From: JAUWQU01 sp964605095
GTDB taxonomy: Bacteria > Planctomycetota > Phycisphaerae > SM23-33
DNA: 7,603 nt
Direction: 5' to 3'
Assembly (NCBI GenBank): GCA_964605095.1
Contig: CAZSBS010000239.1
Location: 1-7,603 of the forward strand
The translations under genes were made by a program, and so were the position numbers. Positions 1 to 6,243 of the stretch are shown here, one piece after another. Position 1 is the first letter of the stretch. Each line of letters opens with the position of its first letter. A model generated the notes under the pieces. That model worked only from the letters and a program-made list of their open reading frames with translations. It was not told the origin of the DNA and did not search any database.

Positions 1-52
1 CCGGAAAGACAAACAGCGGAACCGGACACTTCGCATGCGGTGGGGATAAGTC

Positions 53-92
53 CATAGGACTCATAGAACCTATAAGACCTATAGAACCTATG
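53..92. repeat. Short AT-richer tandem repeat, 9-bp period
   Basis: Four imperfect 9-base units follow one another directly: cataggact (53-61), catagaacc (62-70), tataagacc (71-79) and tatagaacc (80-88), then a partial tatg (89-92). All share the core YATARRACY with a few substitutions. The block is much more AT-rich than the genes around it and lies just upstream of the predicted promoter at 102-130. It could be a degenerate microsatellite, an intergenic repeat family of this genome, or a set of regulator binding sites on one face-shifted helix. Nothing in the sequence decides between these. The units are far too short for a CRISPR array. Confidence 0.75.
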
Positions 93-101
93 CTCGCCTG
101 A

Positions 102-130
102 TTGACATACCCTGGGCCATGCGTTAGCAT
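102..130 (+). promoter_or_regulatory. Sigma70-like promoter for the lipoprotein-kinase pair
   Basis: A perfect -35 hexamer TTGACA (102-107) is followed after exactly 17 bases by TAGCAT (125-130), which matches four of six positions of the -10 consensus. Transcription would start near 137, giving a leader of roughly 36 bases before the ATG at 173. The arrangement fits the first gene of the plus-strand pair and there is no other gene on its left. The 9-bp tandem repeat ends ten bases upstream of the -35 box, where an activator could sit. The GGAGG at 131-135 would then lie upstream of the transcript start and would not serve as a ribosome binding site. Confidence 0.55.
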
Positions 131-172
131 GGAGGTTTGTCATTCACGGCCAGTTCCAAGCCGGCACGGCAT

Positions 173-1048
173 ATGAAAAGGCGATTGTCCTGGTTGTTGA
201 TCTTGGCGTCCGCGGCGGGCCTGCTGGGATGCGGGTTCGGACTCTCTGGCGCCGGCAGTTCCGGTGCGCCGGTGATTCCGCCGTCGCCGACGACTATGCC
301 TCGCGCCGGCGGGCACACCGCCAGCCTGGGCGACCCTGCCGACGCGGCGGCAAAGCCAGACCAGTTCAAGCTGATCATCAGGATCCGCATGACGACCATC
401 GAGGTGCCCGTCGGCACCGCCAGCGGCTCGGAGGAAATATGGAGCTACCTTGACGAGGAGCCCATCAGCACCGTCCGTTCCGTAAGCCTTGGCCGCAACG
501 GCATTCGCGTGGGCCTCGGCCGCAAGGACGCCTGGCCGGACCTTGCCACCGTCTTCAAGAGGATGACCGGGCGGGCGCCTGGCCAAAGCGTCATGGCCGC
601 AATGCCGAACGACCCGCTCCAGATCATCCTCCAGGAACACCAGGACGAGGCCACCATCTTCACCTTCCGCGACGACCGGACCCTGCGCGGGCAGGACTAC
701 CCCGTCGGCGATTACCTGCTGACCATCGCATGCACACTGGACGAGGACGACCTGTCCAAGGTGATGCTGACCGCCCTGCCACAGGTGCGTTCCTCGGCCC
801 GTACGACCAAGTTCGAGATAACATCATTGGGGCCGCGGGTGGTCAACCAGCCCGAGACGTACAGCTTGAGCGACCTGACGTTCCAACTGATGGTTCCGCC
901 AAAGGGCTTCCTCCTGATCGGGCCGGGCGCCAACGCCAGGAACCCATCGACGGTGGGACATCACTTCCTCACGCATAAACGCGAAGGCGTGGAGTTCGAG
1001 ACGCTGGTGGTGCTTATGCCGGAGGTGCTCGCCGCGCCGATCCGATAA
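173..1048 (+). CDS. Putative lipoprotein of unknown function
   Basis: A 291-residue protein from the ATG at 173. The N-terminus is a typical lipoprotein signal: basic n-region (K2 R3 R4), hydrophobic core from about residue 5 to 18, and lipobox L17-L18-G19-C20, predicting lipidation at C20 and a mature protein held on a membrane facing outward. Residues 21-62 are rich in Gly, Ala, Pro and Ser, a probable linker. The rest (about 63-288) looks like an alpha/beta globular region with beta-rich stretches, including GFLLIGPG (245-252), VGHHFL (261-266) and FETLVVLMPEV (275-285). The final 'ETLVVLMPEV' strand faintly recalls the end of secretin-type domains, but there is no other secretin feature. 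I recognise no family. A TTG at 137 would add 12 residues, but its GGAGG is only one base away, too close to function, and the extension spoils the signal peptide. No Shine-Dalgarno precedes the ATG either. It is followed after 45 bases by the kinase gene, probably cotranscribed. Expression and lipoprotein status are fairly sure; the role is unknown. Confidence 0.75.
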   Translation: MKRRLSWLLILASAAGLLGCGFGLSGAGSSGAPVIPPSPTTMPRAGGHTASLGDPADAAAKPDQFKLIIRIRMTTIEVPVGTASGSEEIWSYLDEEPISTVRSVSLGRNGIRVGLGRKDAWPDLATVFKRMTGRAPGQSVMAAMPNDPLQIILQEHQDEATIFTFRDDRTLRGQDYPVGDYLLTIACTLDEDDLSKVMLTALPQVRSSARTTKFEITSLGPRVVNQPETYSLSDLTFQLMVPPKGFLLIGPGANARNPSTVGHHFLTHKREGVEFETLVVLMPEVLAAPIR

Positions 1049-1093
1049 CAGCCCGGCCAGGCCGGGAAGGGAACTCCAGAAACAAGACCCACA

Positions 1094-2263
1094 ATGGACG
1101 ACGATAGCACAAGCCGCGACGACGGCTCCATGCAGCAGCCTGGCATTGACGCCGGCAAGAGTCAGGGCGACGATAGTCTTTATCGGCTGCTCTACGAGCA
1201 CTCGCCGGTGGCTGCCATCGCCACCGACCGCCAGTTCCGCATCGTGACCTGCAACGCCGCCGCCAGTCGGCTGATGGGGCTCTCCGGCGAACAGATCCTG
1301 GGCCGGCCCCTGGCGGAAACCGTCCCCGAGGCCCGGCGAAAGCTCCTTGCAAGGCTGCTTTCCCGCACGGCCGAACGGGGCGTGATAAGCGAGTTCGAGG
1401 TCCAACTCGCCAGGCCAGGCGCCAAGGCGCGCGACCTGATGGTCGTGCTCTCGCCGATCCCCGGCCCCGACGGCGCCACCCGGGGCGTCGCGGCATGGAT
1501 CGTCGATGAGACCACACGCAAGCGACTCGGCAAAAGGCTGGTCCAGGCCGAGAAAATGGCATCGCTGGGCACCCTTGCCGGCGGGGTCGCCCACCACTTC
1601 AACAACATCCTCGGCGGCGTGGCTACCTTCGTGGACTTCGCGCTGACCAGCGGCGACCGCCAGGCCATGCACCGCGCCCTTCGAATGACGGCCGAGGCCG
1701 CCGCCAGAGCCAGCAGGATCACACAGTCGCTGCTGACGTTCGCCGAACGCGACCAGCGCCGCGCGGACCTGGCAGACCTTACCGAAGTGGTCCTAACCTT
1801 CGTCCACCTCGTCGAGCGACCCCTCGAAGAACGCCGCATCCGCCTGCACCTGGACCTGCACCCAGTGCCGATAGTGCCCGTCGAGACCAACCAGATGCAC
1901 CAGATCCTCGGCAACCTGCTGACAAACGCAGAGGAGGCCATGCCCGAGGGCGGAACCATCACCATCAACCTGGACCGCACCGACGAGAGGATAGTCCTGG
2001 CCTTCGGCGACACCGGCTGCGGAATCCGCCAAGAGCATCAGCCGCTGGTCTTCGAACCGTTCTTCACGACCAAGGGGCTGCTTGCCGGCGGAGACCAAGC
2101 CAACCCGGGCCTGGGCCTGTCCGTCGTTCACGGCCTGGTGCTGGAGATGGGCGGGGCCATCAGCCTGGAATCAGAGCCGCTCAAGGGCACGCGGTTCTTC
2201 ATCTCATTCCCGGTGCCCGATCAGCCAACGGACCAGCCTGTATTCGATGATGACTCTGAATGA
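1094..2263 (+). CDS. Soluble PAS-domain sensor histidine kinase
   Basis: A 389-residue two-component kinase that should autophosphorylate and pass phosphate to a response regulator. It has no signal peptide or membrane segment, so it should sense a cytoplasmic cue. Residues 1-26 are an acidic, polar, probably disordered tail. A PAS domain covers about 27-140 (SLYRLLYEHSPVAAIATD near 28-45). The HisKA helix has the H-box AHHFNNIL with phospho-acceptor H167. The residue after it is His, where Asp or Glu is usual. The ATPase domain shows the N-box (N274, N278 in NLLTNAEEAM), the G1 box D306-T-G-C-G, the F-box FEPFFTTK (320-327) and the G2 box G339-L-G-L. All catalytic boxes are present, so activity is likely. 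The closest class is the NtrB/hybrid-like group with 'AHxFNN' H-boxes. There is no receiver domain and no response regulator gene in the window, so the partner is elsewhere. The ATG at 1094 is 45 bases after the lipoprotein stop and has no well-placed ribosome binding site. Cotranscription with the lipoprotein is inferred from spacing only. Confidence 0.93.
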   Translation: MDDDSTSRDDGSMQQPGIDAGKSQGDDSLYRLLYEHSPVAAIATDRQFRIVTCNAAASRLMGLSGEQILGRPLAETVPEARRKLLARLLSRTAERGVISEFEVQLARPGAKARDLMVVLSPIPGPDGATRGVAAWIVDETTRKRLGKRLVQAEKMASLGTLAGGVAHHFNNILGGVATFVDFALTSGDRQAMHRALRMTAEAAARASRITQSLLTFAERDQRRADLADLTEVVLTFVHLVERPLEERRIRLHLDLHPVPIVPVETNQMHQILGNLLTNAEEAMPEGGTITINLDRTDERIVLAFGDTGCGIRQEHQPLVFEPFFTTKGLLAGGDQANPGLGLSVVHGLVLEMGGAISLESEPLKGTRFFISFPVPDQPTDQPVFDDDSE

Positions 2264-2331
2264 AGGGGCCGAAAAAAAGCCTTAGCCGCAGCCCGAATGA
2301 ATCTCGCGCGGAAGCGGCAGGCCTGAGGGCA

Positions 2332-2385
2332 GCGCCAAAACTCCCGATTGGCGCGATGGCAAAGGGAGCCGGGAGTGCCAATCGG
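2332..2385. repeat. Interleaved inverted repeats in the convergent gap
   Basis: Three pairings share one 54-base stretch. GCGCCAA (2332-2338) pairs with TTGGCGC (2348-2354), leaving a nine-base loop. ACTCCC (2340-2345), mostly inside that loop, is complementary to GGGAGT (2371-2376). CCGATTGGC (2344-2352) is complementary to GCCAATCGG (2377-2385) and would compete with the first stem. The order of arms is therefore crossed, not nested, as in an H-type pseudoknot with an alternative stem. There is no U-run after any stem, so it is not a standard terminator. It may be a structured RNA element in the kinase 3' end, a mobile repeat, or the scar of one. The pairings are perfect and directly readable; any function is inference. 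Confidence 0.6.
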
Positions 2386-2388
2386 CAG

Positions 2389-2453
2389 ACCTGTCCCCAA
2401 TACCTGCTCGGCAACCCCTATTTTGTATTTTAGGGGCTGACCCCACCTGTCCC
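2389..2453. repeat. Direct repeats flanking overlapping hairpins
   Basis: The 9-mer ACCTGTCCC occurs at 2389-2397 and again at 2445-2453, 56 bases apart. Between the copies lies CCCCTA (2415-2420) pairing with TAGGGG (2431-2436) around an AT-rich ten-base loop. The same GGGG (2433-2436) can instead pair with CCCC (2441-2444) across a CTGA tetraloop. The AT-rich loop contrasts strongly with the GC-rich surroundings. Such G4/C4 palindromes with 'CTGTCCC' words look like a dispersed REP-type repeat, which would suit a gap between converging genes where transcripts end. No transposase gene accompanies it here. It may act as a bidirectional transcription end for the kinase and the restriction operon, but neither hairpin has a U-run. 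Confidence 0.55.
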
Positions 2454-2534
2454 GCAAGAACTTGAGGCGGCGATGAAGCAATGGGAAAAGTGGACGGGAG
2501 CGGGTTTCCTCGCGGCAAGGTGATTGTCTATCAA

Positions 2535-5363
2535 CTACCGCAACTCAGACGCGGACGACACCACCATGTAATCGACGCCATCCAGCGCGCCCTTCTTCAT
2601 CTTCTTGGAGCCGAAGTGTGCGGCCCCGCACTGAATCTTCCTCCGTTCATCAGGGCGCAGGTCATCCATGTTTATGGACCCCTTGGTCTCGGCCACCAGG
2701 TACAAGACCGGCTTGCCATCGGCCTCTGGGCCATCCATGACCACGGCCCAGTCGGGGTTGTACTCGCCGACCGGCGTTGGCACGGTGAACCAGGACGGCA
2801 ACTTCACGTACAGCCGAACATCCGCTCTCGCCTCAAGATCGAGGATGAACTTCTCCTCAACTCCTGAGTCGTAGGGGATGCGGTTGTAGAGGGTCTTGTC
2901 CTTGCTCTCATCGATGGTGACGTACTCGGTGAACAACTCGACCGTCTTGGAGTCGGTGATCAGATCCATCCGGTACTCCTGGCCGGTCTTTTCGTACTCA
3001 ATCCCGTTTACCAGATGGTCCGCCAGCTTCTCCTTGAGAATGCGTACGGCCGTCGTTGCCCATTCGTGCGGGTTGTCGATGGCTGACTTCTTGACGCCCA
3101 GCCGCCGGAACAGCTCCAGCAGCGTCCGCCGTGTCACCCGCACGGGCGGGGTCGTGTGCTCCATCAGGTTGGCCATCACGTCCACAAGGTTAGGTAGCGG
3201 ATAACGCCCAGCCAGGTCCGCTACCGTCTTGGCGGCGCTTATCTGCATGGCCTCGAAGATGCCGTCGTCGCCGACCTTGAACTCCGCCTTGGTGATCGTC
3301 ACTCGCGGCGGGGCAATGTCGGCCTGCTCGATAGGTGGTACTACTTCAGCCAACAGCTTCTCCGTGTCGATTCGCACAGCGTAGCGTGTCTTGTGCTTGA
3401 TGCGGCCCCACAACTCCCTGAAGGCCGCCTCGCTGGCCGTGCCCAGCTTCCGCAGCTTCGCCTTCTTCGCCCCGGCTTTGCGGGGCGGTGGCGGCAGGAT
3501 GCCTTCGCCGTACTCGGTCTCCACCTTCCGCCTCTCGGCCTTTGTCAACTCACTTAGGGGCTTGCCGTACTTGGCCTCGATCTCCGCTCGGTACTCGAAG
3601 GCAATCTCGCTCTGGTACTCATCGACGAACCGGCTGAAGCTCTCATTGGCCACGACCGTCAGTATGTTCACGTGCTCGTCATGCACGCGGTCGCCCGCCT
3701 GGTTGACGGCCAGGCGGATGCCCCGGCCGACCTGCTGGCGGCGCTGCCGCTCCGAGCCGACCTGTCGCAGTGTGCAGACCTGGAAGATGTTGGGGTTGTC
3801 CCAACCTTCGCGCAGGGCCGAGTGCGAGAAAATGAAGCACACCTGCTTCTTCTTACGCGTCTCTTCGCCGTCAGTCGGGTCGGCAAATGTCAGCAAGGAT
3901 TCCTTGTCCCGCATAATCAGATCGTAGGCGGCCTCGTCTTCCTTGGTCTGGCCCGAAACCGAATCGACTTGCTCCACCACGCCGCCCTTGTGCCGCTTCT
4001 CGGCAAAATATGCCGCCTGCACGGCCGGGGCGTCCAGGGCCTTCCACGCCGGGTACTGCACCTTCAGGTCGTCGAACGCCGTGTCGAACAGCCGCCGGAT
4101 TATGCCCCCGCCCACGTAGTTGGCAACCCGGTCGATGAAGAACAGGCTCAGCACCTTGATGCCCGAGTCCCGCAGCCGCTCCTGTTTGCGGAAGTGCTCC
4201 TCGACGGTGTGTCGAATCTGGGCGGCGAATATCTCGCCCTTGTCGGCGCCCAGCGCCTGCCCGACCGTCAATTCAACGTTGTTGGCGAATCGGACAAACT
4301 GCCCGCCGGGGTTGATCTCGTCGATCTCAAAGCCGGCGTAATCCACCCGGTCGGTCTTCTCGGCCAGCGATGCGCCTGGCCCAACCGCAATCACGGTTTC
4401 CTTGACCGCCCCGGTCTTCATCAGCTTGTGGACCGCCAGCCGGGCCGTGACCTTGTTCTTCTTGCTCTGGATACTCTCGACGCGGAGGTACGCCCGGTTT
4501 TCCTCGTTCTCCGTAACGACCGAATCCACCTCGACCTTCTTGACCAGCCCCTGCCGGTACGCCTGGGCCGGCGTCAGCCGGTACACGATGTTGTACGGCA
4601 CGCGGTGCGTGGCGCTGTATCGCAGGGCGAACAGGGGATCGAGCGCCGCCAGCGCCGCCACGGACTTCTCGCTCTCCATGTTCTGAGGCTCGTCCAGGAT
4701 CAGGATCGGCCGGGCCGCTTGAACCAGATGGATCGGCGTCTCGCCCTGTAGCTGATCCCGCGATTGGCGGATAACATTGGACGCCTTGTTGAAGCTGTCG
4801 ATGGTCATAACCATGACCTCGACGCTGTCGGTCTGGGCGAACTGCCGCACCTGCGAGAGGTTGCCCGAATCGTACACATAGTACCGGTACACCGGGTTGC
4901 CGTAAAACGCCTTGAGGTGCTTTTCGGTGATCTTGAGCGTCTTGAGCACGCCCTCCCGCACTGCTACCGACGGCACGACCACGATAAACTTCCGCATCCC
5001 GTAACGCTTGAACAGTTCAAGGATCGTGCGGATGTAAACGTAGGTCTTGCCCGTGCCGGTCTCCATCTCGACGGAGAAATTGGGGAATCGCACCTTGCGC
5101 TCGCCGCCATTGGTGTTGATCGTCTCCTCGATGAAATCGAGCTTGGCGTCCGGCTGAATGCGGTTTCGCTTCTGGACGGCCTGGAGGTTTGCGAGCACCC
5201 GCGCGTTGTCCAGGTCCAGCCGGTTGTCAATGGCGGCCAGGCTGATCGTGCCCTCCTTGAACCGCACCTGGGCCGATACCGGCGCCTGCCCGTCAAACAG
5301 GTCCGCCACCGCCTCAATGGCCTTGACCTGAAACTCCTGATTGGGGTCGAAACGAAATTCCAT
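2535..5363 (-). CDS. res: Type III restriction enzyme, Res helicase-nuclease subunit
   Basis: Res is the ATP-driven subunit that works with Mod to cut DNA near unmethylated recognition sites. From the ATG at 5363 it has 942 residues, the usual full length for the family. Superfamily 2 helicase motifs come in order: Walker A METGTGKT (100-107), motif II DEPQ (224-227), motif III SATH (250-253), the REGWDNP region (518-524) and motif VI QVGRGIR (544-550). A C-terminal PD-(D/E)XK nuclease is visible as N-P-D871-W followed by E892-T-K894, so the catalytic acidic residues and lysine are all present. Motif II reads DEPQ where many helicases have DEAH, as in the COG3587-type Res proteins. A TTG three bases earlier is in frame, but the ATG is preferred because it forms TGATG with the dinD stop. 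A GGAG lies 11 bases upstream. This is the last gene of the mod-dinD-res operon and the product looks intact. Confidence 0.95.
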   Translation of the reverse strand: MEFRFDPNQEFQVKAIEAVADLFDGQAPVSAQVRFKEGTISLAAIDNRLDLDNARVLANLQAVQKRNRIQPDAKLDFIEETINTNGGERKVRFPNFSVEMETGTGKTYVYIRTILELFKRYGMRKFIVVVPSVAVREGVLKTLKITEKHLKAFYGNPVYRYYVYDSGNLSQVRQFAQTDSVEVMVMTIDSFNKASNVIRQSRDQLQGETPIHLVQAARPILILDEPQNMESEKSVAALAALDPLFALRYSATHRVPYNIVYRLTPAQAYRQGLVKKVEVDSVVTENEENRAYLRVESIQSKKNKVTARLAVHKLMKTGAVKETVIAVGPGASLAEKTDRVDYAGFEIDEINPGGQFVRFANNVELTVGQALGADKGEIFAAQIRHTVEEHFRKQERLRDSGIKVLSLFFIDRVANYVGGGIIRRLFDTAFDDLKVQYPAWKALDAPAVQAAYFAEKRHKGGVVEQVDSVSGQTKEDEAAYDLIMRDKESLLTFADPTDGEETRKKKQVCFIFSHSALREGWDNPNIFQVCTLRQVGSERQRRQQVGRGIRLAVNQAGDRVHDEHVNILTVVANESFSRFVDEYQSEIAFEYRAEIEAKYGKPLSELTKAERRKVETEYGEGILPPPPRKAGAKKAKLRKLGTASEAAFRELWGRIKHKTRYAVRIDTEKLLAEVVPPIEQADIAPPRVTITKAEFKVGDDGIFEAMQISAAKTVADLAGRYPLPNLVDVMANLMEHTTPPVRVTRRTLLELFRRLGVKKSAIDNPHEWATTAVRILKEKLADHLVNGIEYEKTGQEYRMDLITDSKTVELFTEYVTIDESKDKTLYNRIPYDSGVEEKFILDLEARADVRLYVKLPSWFTVPTPVGEYNPDWAVVMDGPEADGKPVLYLVAETKGSINMDDLRPDERRKIQCGAAHFGSKKMKKGALDGVDYMVVSSASELR

Positions 5364-5380
5364 CAACGTGCGATCTCCCC
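5361..5380 (-). promoter_or_regulatory. dinD-res translational coupling site
   Basis: On the minus strand the dinD stop TGA (5365-5363) and the res start ATG (5363-5361) share one base as TGATG. A GGGGAG (5380-5375) inside the dinD coding region lies 11 bases before the res ATG, rather far for a strong site. This pattern is typical of stop-start re-initiation, so Res synthesis should depend on ribosomes finishing DinD. No space exists for a separate res promoter between the genes, although one inside dinD cannot be excluded. Confidence 0.7.
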
Positions 5381-6229
5381 CGGGCCTTCAAGCCCCTCCG
5401 CCTTCTTGGGCAGCTTCCTTTGCTCGGAGACAAGTCGTCGCTCGACCTTCTTCACATCCTCGGCCGGTGGCAGGGCTTCAGGCACAATGCCACGGCTCAC
5501 CAGCAGCCTGCGCACCTCCTGATTGTTTTTGACGTGTTCGGCCGCAATGCCGGACTCCGTGCTTAGCGCGTTCTCCTTGGTGTTGAAATTGGTGATCTCG
5601 TTGGCGAAGTCCTTGCCCTTGATCGTGATGGTCGGCAGGAAGTCCGCCAGTGCGCGCCCCTTGGGAACCCTGAGCTTGTTCTTCATGTCCCGCGTGGTCC
5701 GGCCCCCAAAGAGGGCCGTGTCGCCCTTGCTGCGAATCCGGCCGAAACTCTCGCCGTCCCGCAGGCGGTCGAAGATGATCCCGGAAAGCTCCTTCTCGGA
5801 ATGGGTAAGCCTCTTGCGGGCACTGATTCGCTCGGCCTCGGCCAGGCGCTTTTCAATGATCTCCTGTTTGCGGGTCTGGACGGCGAAGTACGTCTGCGCG
5901 AAAGCGATCTGCTCTTTGGCCGGGTCGCCATTCTGGGCAATCAAGTAGCAGGCGTAGCGGGTCAGGGCGATATCCTGAATTTCTCGCTTTGCCCCGGAAC
6001 CGAGGCCGACCATTTTGCTGATGTCGGCAAAATGGTCTTTGGGGTCATATCCAGCGTTTTGACAAGCTGTTATGGCCTTGTCGACGACCTTGGCGAAGTT
6101 CTTCCACTGCGTGTAGCCCAGCAGGCCCTGAAGGTCTCGTGCGCACCAGAATTCCGTCCCGGTTTCGAAGTGCGTCTGAACCATGTCCTCGAAACTCTTG
6201 TGAAGACGAACGATGATTTCCTTATCCAT
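5363..6229 (-). CDS. dinD: DinD-like protein (BRO-N family) inside type III R-M operon
   Basis: A 288-residue protein closely resembling E. coli DinD (DNA-damage-inducible protein D, about 274 residues). The N-terminal BRO-N-like domain spans about 20-125: TEFWCARDLQGLLGY (25-39), DHFADISKMVGLGSGAKRE (65-83) and LTRYACYLIAQN (89-100), followed by DPAK and QTYFAVQTR (112-120). A charged helical stretch (120-160) precedes a conserved C-terminal part with FGGRTTRDMKNKL (174-186) and a run near 215-250 ending in GIVPEALPP. E. coli DinD is SOS-induced and is reported to inhibit RecA-mediated strand exchange; that activity is from family knowledge, not shown here. The gene starts 14 bases after mod and overlaps res by one base, so it is made with the restriction enzyme. 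I see no LexA-type box directly upstream, so damage control would have to act on the operon promoter, outside the window. Possible jobs are protecting the host from restriction breaks, tuning RecA during defence, or setting Res level. DinD genes are also known near other R-M loci, so this is likely a real association and not a chance insertion. Confidence 0.9.
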   Translation of the reverse strand: MDKEIIVRLHKSFEDMVQTHFETGTEFWCARDLQGLLGYTQWKNFAKVVDKAITACQNAGYDPKDHFADISKMVGLGSGAKREIQDIALTRYACYLIAQNGDPAKEQIAFAQTYFAVQTRKQEIIEKRLAEAERISARKRLTHSEKELSGIIFDRLRDGESFGRIRSKGDTALFGGRTTRDMKNKLRVPKGRALADFLPTITIKGKDFANEITNFNTKENALSTESGIAAEHVKNNQEVRRLLVSRGIVPEALPPAEDVKKVERRLVSEQRKLPKKAEGLEGPGEIAR

Positions 6230-6240
6230 TCATACCTCCC
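6227..6240 (-). promoter_or_regulatory. Strong ribosome binding site for dinD
   Basis: On the minus strand GGGAGG (6240-6235) is separated from the dinD ATG (6229-6227) by the five bases TATGA. This is near-ideal spacing and is the clearest ribosome binding site in the window. It lies in the 14-base gap after the mod stop (6246-6244), so dinD can be translated efficiently and independently of mod, in contrast to res downstream. Confidence 0.85.
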
Positions 6241-6243
6241 TGT

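Noticed and set aside
53..92. CRISPR array
   Set aside because: Units are 9 bases with no spacers and no cas genes in the window.
137..172. TTG start at 137 for the lipoprotein, with GGAGG just before it
   Set aside because: GGAGG (131-135) is only one base from the TTG, too close for a ribosome, and the -10 box overlaps this area. The ATG at 173 gives a clean lipoprotein signal with LLGC.
824..1672. Long minus-strand open frame (282 codons) across the lipoprotein and kinase genes
   Set aside because: It runs antisense through two genes with clear protein signatures and its translation is low-complexity with no recognisable motif; a GC-rich codon shadow.
2373..2381. GAGTGCCAA resembling half of a CIRCE heat-shock operator
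   Set aside because: The partner half-site at nine bases is missing and no chaperone gene lies near; the word is explained by the inverted repeats there.
2415..2444. Rho-independent terminator for the kinase or for res
   Set aside because: Hairpins are present but neither strand has a U-run after the stem, so I list them as repeats and leave termination as a possibility.
3672..5522. Long plus-strand open frames (359 and 252 codons) opposite res and dinD
   Set aside because: The minus-strand Res and DinD motifs are unambiguous. The plus-strand translations are rich in Arg, Leu, Val and Asp without any domain, as expected for shadows of GC-rich genes.
5363..6229. Phage BRO or antirepressor gene, suggesting a prophage
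   Set aside because: The protein matches DinD along its full length, including the C-terminal part, and no phage gene is nearby.
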